A DNA stretch of 64,000 nucleotides from Chitinophagaceae bacterium (GTDB lineage Bacteria; Bacteroidota; Bacteroidia; Chitinophagales; Chitinophagaceae). Shown here piece after piece: positions 6,977-15,319 of the stretch (position 1 is its first letter; each line of letters starts with the position of its first letter). Both the position numbers and the translations under genes were made by a program. The stretch spans positions 496,001 to 560,000 of the forward strand of contig JADKKA010000019.1 in the NCBI GenBank assembly GCA_016720745.1, given 5' to 3'. The notes below the pieces were generated by a model. The model searched no databases. It saw nothing but the letters and a program-made list of their open reading frames with translations, and was not told the origin of the DNA.

Positions 6977-8171
6977 GATAAATGGCTGATTTGGTAAAGG
7001 CCCTTAATGTTTTTACATCTGTCCTATAACTGCGATCTTTTTTTATTTTCATCCATTCTGTCTTCGCCAGCTGATTAAACACCGGCAACTCAGGACGGAA
7101 ACCCGCTTTATAATAAAACCAGAATGCACCGGTTTTAATGGCTTCCGGATTCTGCCAGCCAAACTGATAGGGCTTTACCACGAATTTTTCTGCCTGGTAA
7201 TATTGGTGATAGACACGTATCAACTGTGCCAGTAATAAAGCAGAGGGCCCGCCCCTGAATGCAGGAAGTATATTAATTCCGAACTGGCATCTTTTTCCAA
7301 ATAACCATCCACCACCATAAGCCACCGGAATGCCATTACTGAAAGCGAGGTAACCGATATAGGATTCGATGGATAATCTTCTTTCAGGAATCATCCCATA
7401 AAGGGCAAAGCCCAACCCTTTTTCCAGTTCAATATAAACCAGCTCATTGGGATCGGCATAAGTAAAGGGTTCGGTTTCGCGGTACAAAAAAAACAGACTG
7501 GCCCTGGCGGTATCAATCAGGTTTTGTTTTTCTGATAGGGATAATTGTTTGGGAGACGGTAATTTTTTTCGGGAAGTGCTTTTGATACTGACTTTCTTTT
7601 TTATGACCCGGTGAAATCCTGAAGGGCATGCTGGTCCTTTTAACATGGAGACATTCAACAGTGGATCAGTAATCGTACATCGTATAAAAATTTGCAAGGA
7701 ATGGAAAACTGTTTCCTTCGCCTGTTCTGTTATATCCGCTGCGGCTATCTGTTCCAATAGCCAGTTCAGCATGGAGCCGGGCGTATTTCCTTTCAGCAAT
7801 TGGATTCTTTTCAGCAAGTCCATCTCGCCAACTGAAATGGTATCGTATTCACAGCGGGGGAGGATTTGTCTGAATAAGAGCCTGACCAATTCTGCATCAG
7901 CAGCGCTGCTCTCTATTTCTATATCTTGAGGAAAGCGATTGTTTAACCAACTGACCAGGGCAAAACTGAATGAGCCGGTAATGACGGAGCCACGCAGCCC
8001 TGCGCTATGTTGAGAATAAGGATGCTCTATTTTTTCTTGTGAGAAGCGGGAAATGGAAAGCCTTGCTTCCTCTAATTCTTTTTTATTGGAAGGATAGGCG
8101 AGATGAAACAGGATCTGGTCATGTGCCTTTCTGTTGGCAATGGCAGTGGGGTATTTGCGGGGCTTGTCCAT
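6942..8171 (-). CDS. Unrecognised protein with GNAT-like C-terminal half; probably frameshifted at 6960-6965
   Basis: A 409-codon frame without signal peptide. The N-terminal part (1-160) has HSAGLRGSVITGS and PQDIEIESSAADAEL. A basic linker (about 190-215) follows. Residues about 230-380 resemble an acetyltransferase fold: GIPVAYGGGWLFG, then NILPAFRGGPSALLLAQL, an arrangement like the acetyl-CoA loop and helix, then WFYYKAGFRP. I cannot name a family. The frame closes (CFSGF, stop) a few codons after an A6 run, and the alternative frame continues smoothly into the 120-codon frame. A mutation, a sequencing slip or, less likely, programmed frameshifting could explain this. It lies between two repeat-rich gaps, with no operon partner. 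Confidence 0.6.
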   Translation of the reverse strand: MDKPRKYPTAIANRKAHDQILFHLAYPSNKKELEEARLSISRFSQEKIEHPYSQHSAGLRGSVITGSFSFALVSWLNNRFPQDIEIESSAADAELVRLLFRQILPRCEYDTISVGEMDLLKRIQLLKGNTPGSMLNWLLEQIAAADITEQAKETVFHSLQIFIRCTITDPLLNVSMLKGPACPSGFHRVIKKKVSIKSTSRKKLPSPKQLSLSEKQNLIDTARASLFFLYRETEPFTYADPNELVYIELEKGLGFALYGMIPERRLSIESYIGYLAFSNGIPVAYGGGWLFGKRCQFGINILPAFRGGPSALLLAQLIRVYHQYYQAEKFVVKPYQFGWQNPEAIKTGAFWFYYKAGFRPELPVFNQLAKTEWMKIKKDRSYRTDVKTLRAFTKSAIYLDLHKKCFSGF

Positions 8172-8262
8172 TGGAGTGGCAACTGACTCCTAAGAAAGAC
8201 TGATATGCAACAGCATCGGATGATTTAAGAGGAAGGGGGTGATGATTCTTGTCATGGGGAGA

Positions 8263-8343
8263 TTCACCGCGGAGAACGAGAGATAGCAGAGTTCTCGCAG
8301 AGGTTTAACCGCAAAGGCGCGAGGGCGCGAGGAAACGCTAGGA
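8263..8343 (+). repeat. Intergenic repeat, copy 2
   Basis: Contains ttcaccgcggagaac, gcagagttctcgcagag, gtttaaccgcaaaggcg and ggaaacgctagga, in the same order as the neighbouring copy at 8346. Together the two fill most of the gap 8172-8609, in which I see no gene. Confidence 0.65.
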
Positions 8344-8345
8344 CA

Positions 8346-8502
8346 TTCACCGCGGACCTGCCTGCCGGCAGGCAGGGAACGGGAGGGCGCAGAGTTCTCG
8401 CAGAGATTTAACCGCTAAGACGCCAAGGCGCTAGGAAACGCAAAGACTAAGCGGGACGGCTTAGCTTAAGAGATACTTTCTTTCGGTCTTCCGGACTATT
8501 CT
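8346..8502 (+). repeat. Compound intergenic repeat with 20-bp palindrome and 71-nt inverted-repeat arm
   Basis: The element starts ttcaccgcgga and contains the perfect palindrome CCTGCCTGCCGGCAGGCAGG (8357-8376). It continues with gcagagttctcgcagag and ttaaccgctaagacgcc. Its last 71 bases (8431-8502, from ctaggaaacg to ggactattc) recur as an exact reverse complement at 12272-12358, apart from a 16-base duplication there. The two arms bracket the 195-residue gene and uvrA. Confidence 0.75.
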
Positions 8503-8609
8503 TAATCCGCTCCACATATTAACCGCAACCTTAATAACAAAAGAAGCTGCCTCAATAGTTCCATCCCTACTGAGCCAGCCTCTTATACCGAACCGTCCCT
8601 GTTACGAAA

Positions 8610-9197
8610 TCAGTTAATGACTGCTGTTTCCTGTACTACTTTGTTGCCGGTATATACCCAGGGCTTTGGAGCAGCAGGTTTCTTTGTCTTTGTTTTAGAT
8701 TTTTTGTTCACTACAGCTTCTTCAGTTACAGCAGGTGCCATAAAGGCCATAGCAGGATCCTGACTGTTAAAAGCCTTGCCGATACAAATGCTCAGGATAT
8801 TTTGTTCCTTATCATAAATCAATGTGCCTTCCGCTACTGCTTTTCCTTCTGCATTTTGCTGTGCAGGAATTTTATAAGTAGCGGGTGAACGGGTGAGCAG
8901 GGCCTTTATTCTTCCCTGTGGTAAGCCCTCTACCCAGATAATTCCCTTATTGGTCTCATCAGCCGTAATCAACAGTTTGCCCGCTTCAGGATTTGTGCTG
9001 GTTTCATAAACGCCCAGCACCGGGAAAATGCTGCTGGTTGTTTTAGCAACAGGAGCCGCCAGGATTTTATCCTTGTATTTGGCTGAAATGGAATCTACCG
9101 TAGCGTTTTTCTGTGCCTCCCAGCTTTGTTGTGAAAAAGCAGCCAGGCTGCATAATGACAAAGCAATCACACCCACTGATCCAATGGTTTTTTTCAT
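8610..9197 (-). CDS. Secreted protein of unknown function
   Basis: The product has 195 residues from the ATG at 9197, which begins a clear Sec signal peptide (MKKTIGSVGVIALSL…AAFSQQ). A longer frame reaching 9545 would run into uvrA and lacks this signal at its N-terminus, so I chose the internal start. The mature part has a beta-rich middle (GVYETSTNPEAGK, GIIWVEGLPQGRIKALL) and a lysine-rich C-terminal tail (NKKSKTKTKKPAAPKPW). No family is recognised. It is divergent from uvrA, with 169 bases between the starts. Confidence 0.75.
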   Translation of the reverse strand: MKKTIGSVGVIALSLCSLAAFSQQSWEAQKNATVDSISAKYKDKILAAPVAKTTSSIFPVLGVYETSTNPEAGKLLITADETNKGIIWVEGLPQGRIKALLTRSPATYKIPAQQNAEGKAVAEGTLIYDKEQNILSICIGKAFNSQDPAMAFMAPAVTEEAVVNKKSKTKTKKPAAPKPWVYTGNKVVQETAVIN

Positions 9198-9324
9198 AAT
9201 TCGATTTTTTAATGAATGAATTGGTACTCCCGGCATCAGTTCGAAATACTGTGCCAGAATGAATTTTTGTGGATAAAAACAGAATTCACCCTTTCCGCAG
9301 CCGCCTGTTTCATACAATAACCGC

Positions 9325-9355
9325 TTCAGTTCCAACCGGCGAATCAGTATCTTCG
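9325..9355 (+). promoter_or_regulatory. Putative uvrA promoter
   Basis: TATCTTCG (9348-9355) matches TAnnTTTG with one mismatch and lies 11 bases before the uvrA ATG. The upstream element 19 bases earlier (TTCA at 9325-9328) is poor. If correct, the untranslated leader would be only a few bases. Confidence 0.35.
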
Positions 9356-9366
9356 TCGCAGAATTT

Positions 9367-12234
9367 ATGGCAAAGAGCAGTAAAAAAGAAGCGGCAGTTA
9401 TACCCGCAGACAAGGAATCCATCGAAGTATTTGGCGCCAGGGTGCATAATCTCAAGAATATTGATATTGCGATCCCGAGAAACCAGTTAGTCGTGATCAC
9501 CGGTATCAGCGGCAGCGGAAAATCATCCCTGGCCTTCGATACCATTTATGCCGAGGGGCAGCGACGCTATATGGAAACATTCGGCGCCTATGCACGCCAG
9601 TTTATTGGTGATATGGAAAGACCGGATGTAGACAAGATCACCGGATTATCACCCGTTATCTCCATTGAACAAAAGACCACCAATAAAAATCCCCGCTCAA
9701 CCGTGGGTACGGTGACCGAAATCTATGATTTTGTCCGCCTGCTCTATGCCCGTATCGGGGAAGCCTACTCCTATAATACCGGAAAGAGAATGGTGAAATG
9801 GAGTGAGGAAGAAATTGTCGCCAATATTTTTCAGAAGTATAAAGGGAAAAAAATCGCCCTGCTGGCCCCCATGGTCCGCGGAAGAAAAGGTCATTACCGG
9901 GAACTCTTTGAAGATTTAAGAAAAAAGGGATTCCTGAAAGTAAGGGTGGACGGCGAGATCAAAGACCTGGTTCCCAAAATGCAGGTGGACCGCTATGCCA
10001 TCCATGATATTGAACTGGTGGTGGACCGGCTGCAGGTAACCGCTGATCTGCAGGCAAGACTCAGTCAGAGTGTTCAGCAAACATTGAAACTGGGCAAGGA
10101 CCTGATGTTCCTGCAAGTGGAAGAGAAACAGTTTGTCCAATATTCCAAACTGCTGATGTGTGAGGATACCGGTATCAGTTACGAGGAGCCTTCTCCCAAT
10201 GCTTTCTCATTTAATTCTCCCTATGGTGCCTGTCCGGTTTGTAAAGGACTGGGTAATGTATATACCATCAGCATGGACCTGGTCCTGCCCGATACTTCTC
10301 TTTCCGTTAAAGAAGGCGGGATTGCGCCGCTGGGAGAAGAAAGGGATGCGAGTGTGTTTCAGCAGGTGATCGAATTTTCACGTAGACACAAGATTAGTCT
10401 GGATAAACCGGTAAAGGATCTCAGCAAAGCACAGCTTGATTTGTTATTATATGGTGATAAAGGGATCAGCAATTCACTCACCGTGGACGATGAGGAGGGG
10501 GCAATACCCACTGAATATACCGGCAGTTATGAAGGCATCATCCCCATGCTCAAACGCTGGTTTATTTCTCCGAATAGCACCGATTTTTTAAGAGAATGGG
10601 TGGAGAAATATATGCAGCTGGCGACCTGTCATTCCTGTAACGGACAAAGACTGAAAAAAGAAAGTCTCTGGTTCCGGGTCAATGGCAGAAATATTGCTGA
10701 GCTCTGTCAGATGAATTTAGATAACCTGGCTGCCTGGTTCGACGGAATTGAACTGATGCTGGAGAACAAACAAAAAACCATTGCCAAGGATGTATTAAAA
10801 GAAATCAGGGAGCGTCTGCAATTCCTGCTGGATGTGGGATTGACTTATCTCACATTGTTCCGTCCTTCCAAATCATTAAGTGGCGGAGAATCACAAAGGA
10901 TCAGGCTGGCTACTCAGATCGGTTCGCAATTGCAGGGCATCACTTATATACTCGATGAACCTTCTATTGGTTTGCATCAGCGGGATAATCACCGGCTGAT
11001 CGATGCCTTGAAAAATTTAAGAGATATTGGCAACAGTGTATTGGTAGTGGAACATGATAAAGATATTATGCTGGCTGCGGATCACCTGATTGATATCGGG
11101 CCCAAGGCTGGTTTTCACGGCGGACGTATTGTGGCACAGGGTGATCCGGCATCCATCTTAAACCTGGATACTTTAACGGCGGGTTACCTGAACGGCCATC
11201 ACCGGATTGCAGTGCCCAAAGAAAGAAGAAAGGGAAATGGAAAATTCCTGGAGCTGAAAGGAGCCGGTGGTAATAATCTGAGGAAAGTGGATGCCCGTTT
11301 TCCATTGGGAAAATTTATCGGAGTAACCGGTGTCAGTGGCAGTGGTAAATCCACCCTGATCAATGAAACATTGTATCCGATACTTTCGCAGCATGCCTAT
11401 GAATCAAAAACCAATCCGCTGGCTTATCAGTCCATCAAAGGGTTGGAGCATATTGATAAAGTCATAGAGATTGATCAGTCGCCCATCGGAAGAACACCAC
11501 GCAGCAATCCGGCCACTTATTGCGGATTCTTTACTGAAATCAGAACCTTGTTCGCCTCCATCCCCGAAGCAAAAATCAGGGGGTATAATGCCGGGCGTTT
11601 TTCTTTCAATGTAAAAACCGGCCGCTGTGATGTTTGTGAAGGGGGAGGAATGCGGGTGATTGAAATGAATTTCCTGCCCGATGTATATGTGCATTGTGAA
11701 AAATGCAATGGCAAAAGGTATAACCGGGAAACACTGGAGATCCGGTACAAAGGCAAATCCATTGCGGATGTGCTGGAGATGACGGTGGAAGAAGCGGTTG
11801 AATTTTTTCAGCCCGTGCCTTATCTCTACCGCAAGATCAAAGTGCTGGAAGAAGTGGGACTGGGTTATATCACCCTGGGGCAATCAGCGGTTACCCTCAG
11901 TGGGGGAGAAGCACAACGTGTAAAATTATCAACCGAGTTATCAAAGAAGGATACAGGAAAAACTTTTTATATACTGGATGAGCCCACCACGGGTTTGCAT
12001 TTTGAAGATATCCAGCACCTGCTGGATGTATTGAACAAACTGGTGGATCGCGGGAATACGGTATTGGTGATTGAGCATAACCTGGATGTGATCAAAGTGG
12101 CCGATCATATCATTGACCTCGGCCCCGAGGGTGGTGATGGAGGCGGAAGGATTCTTTTTGAAGGCAGTCCGGAGGAGCTGGTGAAGAATAAGGAAAGTTA
12201 TACGGCTCAGTTTCTGAAGCTGGAGTTGGAGTGA
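9367..12234 (+). CDS. uvrA: Excinuclease ABC subunit A
   Basis: The 955-residue UvrA is the damage-recognising ATPase of nucleotide excision repair and loads UvrB on lesions. It has two ABC modules. The first Walker A is GISGSGKSS (46-54), the second GVSGSGKST. The signatures LSGGESQR and LSGGEAQR, and the DEPSIGLHQRD and DEPTTGLHFED Walker B/D-loops, are all present. Zinc-site cysteines are seen in GACPVCKGLG, TCHSCNGQR, CDVCEGGG and CEKCNGKR. Length is normal for full-length UvrA. It stands alone on the plus strand, separated from its neighbours by repeat-rich gaps; uvrB and uvrC are not nearby, as usual. Confidence 0.97.
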   Translation: MAKSSKKEAAVIPADKESIEVFGARVHNLKNIDIAIPRNQLVVITGISGSGKSSLAFDTIYAEGQRRYMETFGAYARQFIGDMERPDVDKITGLSPVISIEQKTTNKNPRSTVGTVTEIYDFVRLLYARIGEAYSYNTGKRMVKWSEEEIVANIFQKYKGKKIALLAPMVRGRKGHYRELFEDLRKKGFLKVRVDGEIKDLVPKMQVDRYAIHDIELVVDRLQVTADLQARLSQSVQQTLKLGKDLMFLQVEEKQFVQYSKLLMCEDTGISYEEPSPNAFSFNSPYGACPVCKGLGNVYTISMDLVLPDTSLSVKEGGIAPLGEERDASVFQQVIEFSRRHKISLDKPVKDLSKAQLDLLLYGDKGISNSLTVDDEEGAIPTEYTGSYEGIIPMLKRWFISPNSTDFLREWVEKYMQLATCHSCNGQRLKKESLWFRVNGRNIAELCQMNLDNLAAWFDGIELMLENKQKTIAKDVLKEIRERLQFLLDVGLTYLTLFRPSKSLSGGESQRIRLATQIGSQLQGITYILDEPSIGLHQRDNHRLIDALKNLRDIGNSVLVVEHDKDIMLAADHLIDIGPKAGFHGGRIVAQGDPASILNLDTLTAGYLNGHHRIAVPKERRKGNGKFLELKGAGGNNLRKVDARFPLGKFIGVTGVSGSGKSTLINETLYPILSQHAYESKTNPLAYQSIKGLEHIDKVIEIDQSPIGRTPRSNPATYCGFFTEIRTLFASIPEAKIRGYNAGRFSFNVKTGRCDVCEGGGMRVIEMNFLPDVYVHCEKCNGKRYNRETLEIRYKGKSIADVLEMTVEEAVEFFQPVPYLYRKIKVLEEVGLGYITLGQSAVTLSGGEAQRVKLSTELSKKDTGKTFYILDEPTTGLHFEDIQHLLDVLNKLVDRGNTVLVIEHNLDVIKVADHIIDLGPEGGDGGGRILFEGSPEELVKNKESYTAQFLKLELE

Positions 12235-12271
12235 GAAGCGGGTGAGATTTCGCACAAAGAGGATAGTCCGT

Positions 12272-12533
12272 GAATAGTCCGGAAGACCGAAAGTCCGGAA
12301 GACCGAAAGAAAGTATCTCTTAAGCTAAGCCGTCCCGCTTAGTCTTTGCGTTTCCTAGTCCAAAGGACTCTTCGAGCGATTTGATATCGCTTCGCGATAT
12401 GAATAGGAACGCGGATGACGCGGATTGGGCGGATTAACGCGGATTTTCTTTGCGTGTATTAGCGGTTAAATCTCTGCGAAAACTCTGCTTCCTCCCGTTC
12501 CCTGCCTGCCGGCAGGCAGGTCTGCGGTGAACA
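12272..12533 (-). repeat. Compound intergenic repeat, inverse of 8346-8502
   Basis: 12272-12358 is the reverse complement of 8431-8502, with the 16-base unit tccggaagaccgaaag doubled. The 20-bp palindrome recurs at 12501-12520, followed by tctgcggtgaac. Between them, 12409-12447 holds another repeat type (aacgcggatgacgcggatt, ggcggattaacgcgg). A short inverted repeat GATATCGCTTCGCGATATG lies at 12382-12400. No gene is seen between 12235 and 12635. Confidence 0.7.
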
Positions 12534-12585
12534 ATTCCTCGCGCCATTGCGTCTTAGCGGTTAAACCTCTCTGCGGTGAAACACA
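12534..12585 (-). repeat. Intergenic repeat, copy 5
   Basis: The minus strand reads ttcaccgcagagag, gtttaaccgctaagacgc and aatggcgcgagg, a shortened version of the same family seen at 6570, 8263, 8346 and 12450. Confidence 0.6.
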
Positions 12586-12590
12586 ATAAA

Positions 12591-12616
12591 AAAAACCCCG
12601 GTATACCGGGGTTTTT
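12591..12616. terminator. Perfect bidirectional terminator
   Basis: AAAAACCCCGGTA pairs with TACCGGGGTTTTT as a perfect 26-base palindrome. It lies between the convergent uvrA and the small membrane protein gene and can serve both strands. Confidence 0.85.
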
Positions 12617-12635
12617 ACATCTATAGATGAAAGAC

Positions 12636-13064
12636 TTATTTTACTTTATCATCGATGCTCTTGGGCACTTTAACGATACCGAGCATGAGCAGTAAACCGA
12701 TCACACCGGCAGCCAGTCCGAGGAAAAGGCCAATACCGGGAGACAGTTTGATGTATCCACCATATTTTCCACCGCCTACAGAGAGGATGCGGATCAGGTA
12801 GATCACTGCACCACCTGCCATGGCACCAAAACCACCCAGGGCAAGTTTTTTACCCATGTCATCGTAACCTTTAGATTTGTCTCCCATAAAACAGGATGCG
12901 GCAACAACGCCAACACCTACCAGCACGAGTAAACCCCAGCTGCCAAATCCATTCTTGGAGCCGAAGCCACCTAAAGAAAACCAGGGGAGAAGCAGAGAAA
13001 TAAGGCCTACACCGGCAAGGATCAGAGAATAAAGTTTCGATTTGTGAAATCCTAAATTGTCCAT
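12636..13064 (-). CDS. Small membrane protein with four hydrophobic segments, unknown function
   Basis: The product has 142 residues from ATG 13064 (MDNLGFHKSKLYSLI). An extra 17 codons upstream, rich in Q, N, P and S, look like untranslated leader. Hydrophobic segments lie at roughly 12-32, 45-62, 77-97 and 108-130, with glycine-rich connections (SLGGFGSKNGFGSWG and SVGGGKYGGY) and a charged end (PKSIDDKVK). The lysine-rich segments suggest an inner-membrane location. No family is assigned. It is a single gene ending at the bidirectional terminator. About 60-75 bases upstream of the start lies CCTGTTTTAGGAACAGG, an inverted repeat that could bind a regulator. Confidence 0.75.
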   Translation of the reverse strand: MDNLGFHKSKLYSLILAGVGLISLLLPWFSLGGFGSKNGFGSWGLLVLVGVGVVAASCFMGDKSKGYDDMGKKLALGGFGAMAGGAVIYLIRILSVGGGKYGGYIKLSPGIGLFLGLAAGVIGLLLMLGIVKVPKSIDDKVK

Positions 13065-13443
13065 AATAAAGCTTGGTTGATTTTGGTTGGGCCTACTCGT
13101 TTGGCTTTTCGGCATTCGCCCCTGTTTTAGGAACAGGTATCCTGGTTAAAGATTTCTGAACTAATATATGACAGTTTTTGCAAAACAATCCAATGCCCGG
13201 TAAATATTTTTAAACCGGTTAGTAACAATGAGTTAATATAGGAATGAAGGGGTGTAAAATGAGGGGAGAGAACCCGTTACAGGGGCAGGAAATCATTGAA
13301 AAAATCTATCAGTGCCAGGACGGTTATGCTGGTTTTTTCACCGGATTTGGATTGGATCAATTTCCCTGCCTTTTGCCAGTAATGCATTAAAATGCGGACC
13401 TGGCAATCCTGTGGGGGTTTTAGTTATGGCGATAAAAAGAACT

Positions 13444-13575
13444 CAAATTTGGGAATTGGGTATTGGGTATTCGGTATTAAACCTGATCTATTATTACAAT
13501 TCTTTGTGCTTACTATAGCTGCTAAGGGCAATGCAATACCTAATACCTAATACCTAATATCGAAATTCATTTCCC
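13444..13575. repeat. Imperfect inverted repeat of TACCTAA-type units
   Basis: The left arm (13444-13479) has repeated ggtattgggtatt units. The right arm (13535-13575) has aatacctaatacctaatacc followed by tatcgaaattcatttccc. The arms pair imperfectly over about 35 bases around a 55-base spacer. The whole gap 13065-13715 holds no convincing gene; a 68-codon frame at 13312 lacks any protein-like character. Confidence 0.55.
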
Positions 13576-13715
13576 GAAAGCGGTGCAGAGAGTGATTAAT
13601 AAAATTGTATACAAATGAGAGTACCAATAGAGAACGGATTAGGTTTATTCAACCAGGTATCAGATTTTATTAAGCTCCCTGCCGCTTCGCGGGTTATTGT
13701 TAATCACGATTTGAT

Positions 13716-14150
13716 TTAGCGGATTTCAAATTTTCCGGCCGCTGTTTCTTCATCACCGCTGAACACCCGGTAGATATAGGTACCGCGTTTCAGTCCATGT
13801 ATTTTCTGGTGATCCCTGGGTGCCATTTTGAAATGTTTCATCAGGGTACCCTCCAGGTCAAACACATAAAAGTCAGTGGTAGCGGCATCGCTTCCCTTGG
13901 CGATCACATGCATACTCCTTTTGATGGCATCAGGATAGATCTTTACCGCATCATTGTTCAGCTTGGTAAAGGTCTTCATGTTACGCGCTTTGTCTTTGCT
14001 GACGGGTTTTTCTTCTTCGTTCAGTATCGTCAATGACGGTTTTACGGGCAATGGTTTTACTGCTGCGGTTACCGGCAGGCAATACAGGGCAGTCATTCCG
14101 GCGACAATGGCCAGGGCTGCGGTTTTCTTGAAAGTGGATTTGTGGTTCAT
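13716..14150 (-). CDS. Small exported protein consisting of a T9SS-tail-like beta domain
   Basis: The 144-residue product has a Sec signal peptide (TAALAIVAGMTALYCLPVTAA), a spacer rich in P, K and E, and from about residue 68 a domain like the C-terminal sorting tail of type IX secretion substrates: VKIYPDAIKRSMHV, FYVFDLEGTLMKHF, IHGLKRGTYIYRVF and a final GKFEIR. Normally such tails follow a large cargo; here almost nothing precedes it. It could be a small surface protein or a structural relative that is not secreted by T9SS. It lies 32 bases after the outer-membrane barrel gene and is probably co-transcribed with it. Confidence 0.75.
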   Translation of the reverse strand: MNHKSTFKKTAALAIVAGMTALYCLPVTAAVKPLPVKPSLTILNEEEKPVSKDKARNMKTFTKLNNDAVKIYPDAIKRSMHVIAKGSDAATTDFYVFDLEGTLMKHFKMAPRDHQKIHGLKRGTYIYRVFSGDEETAAGKFEIR

Positions 14151-14182
14151 AGTAGTTCGGATTGAGGTGACGATGGGTTAAC

Positions 14183-15157
14183 TCAATAGTACACCGGGCA
14201 TTTCAATTGCTTTTTGGCACGGGCACTTTCTGAGTTGCTATTAAACCTCCAGCCTAACCGAAGATTGCTGGAGAAATAAGCATCATTTTCTGTGGGATCT
14301 CCCCTTTGTGTATTGGCATACCTTCTGCTCACCGTTACATTGGGAATTTTTTCCCGGAAGGCAAGCTGTCTGGCCTGTGCTGCCTGGGTGGCAGGCAGGT
14401 AGGTGTCAAAATAACGGGGGTCTATATACTTGGTACTAACATCATCTATATAGTCAGTAAATGTTTTGCGATGCAGGATCTCAAAACCTACATAGAAATT
14501 TTCTTTTACATAATACTTGATACCACCACCCATCGGGATCATGAGCTGGGTAAGGGCATATTCTTTACGATCGGGATATTCACTCATTCCCTGGCCTTCG
14601 AGTTTCAATGGTTTCAGATCAACCCATGTTTTGCTGTTATTAGAAGCTACATATTCTCCCTGAGGATTGAAATGAAAGGCACCGATGCCTATAAAGCCAT
14701 ATGGACGTAATTTGCCCTGCAGGCCATCATACTGTTCTAAAAAAACAGTGGGATAGATTTCCAGTCCTGCATAAGCATCCCATAAATTGGAACGGAATTT
14801 CAGGTTACGGTATTGCCTGAATCTTTCAGCACCGCCTTTATCAGGGGCCTGTGCATCATCTCCTTCGAGATAACCGATATTACCGGCAAAACGAAAGCCA
14901 AGCCATTCAGCGGGATATACATTGATATAGATCCCTTTCATCAGCTTGGTCAGTGGCATATCCACATCTTTGATAAAAGTCTTGCCCTTTCCTACAGATC
15001 CACCCAGGTCGCCCAAAAAGAAAGATGGGCCAATGCCAAGTCCTACTTCGAACTTGCCATTCCCAAATTGCAATGATTGAGCTTTGCTGTGGATGGAAAA
15101 GAATGTGAAAAGACAAATGAGTACGGACAGCCGTACATAGGTAGCATTTGTTCTCAT
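14183..15157 (-). CDS. Outer-membrane beta-barrel protein (DUF6089-like)
   Basis: The 324-residue product starts with a signal peptide (LSVLICLFTFFSIHSKAQ). It then shows alternating amphipathic strands: KFEVGLGIGPSFFLGDLGG, LGFRFAGNIGYLEGD, LRPYGFIGIGAFHFNPQGEY, GGGIKYYVKENFYVGFEILHRKTFTDYIDDV, and the late strand FSSNLRLGWRFN. The GDLGG start and the TFTDYIDDVS motif resemble barrel proteins of Bacteroidota annotated as DUF6089 or PorT-like. It does not end in a terminal aromatic; a short basic tail with CPVYY follows the last strand. Its role is unknown. It is followed by the T9SS-tail-like gene. Confidence 0.8.
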   Translation of the reverse strand: MRTNATYVRLSVLICLFTFFSIHSKAQSLQFGNGKFEVGLGIGPSFFLGDLGGSVGKGKTFIKDVDMPLTKLMKGIYINVYPAEWLGFRFAGNIGYLEGDDAQAPDKGGAERFRQYRNLKFRSNLWDAYAGLEIYPTVFLEQYDGLQGKLRPYGFIGIGAFHFNPQGEYVASNNSKTWVDLKPLKLEGQGMSEYPDRKEYALTQLMIPMGGGIKYYVKENFYVGFEILHRKTFTDYIDDVSTKYIDPRYFDTYLPATQAAQARQLAFREKIPNVTVSRRYANTQRGDPTENDAYFSSNLRLGWRFNSNSESARAKKQLKCPVYY

Positions 15158-15319
15158 TGGTATCAGATTTCTGGTTTTTCTCCCGGGTTTCCCCGGTTCT
15201 TCTATTGGATTTCACCACTAAAGTAGACAAAGGAAAAACCAAATGAAAAGTAAAAGCCTGCCTTTTTTTGATTTTGCGGCTCTTACTTCATCTTATACTA
15301 AGTGATTCTACGGGAAATA

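Noticed and set aside
8263..8502. Repeats that might suggest a CRISPR array.
   Set aside because: The units are long, few and partly inverted, without regular 25-40 base spacers, and no cas gene is near.
9198..9545. A 116-codon N-terminal extension of the secreted protein gene ending at 8610.
   Set aside because: It runs through the uvrA start and places a good signal peptide in the middle of the protein; the ATG at 9197 is far better.
11404..11883. A 159-codon minus-strand frame inside uvrA.
   Set aside because: It is antisense to conserved UvrA zinc and ATPase motifs and shows no protein-like features of its own.
13312..13518. A 68-codon frame in the gene-free gap at 13 kb.
   Set aside because: It runs through the inverted TACCTAA-type repeat and has no signal, motif or promoter.
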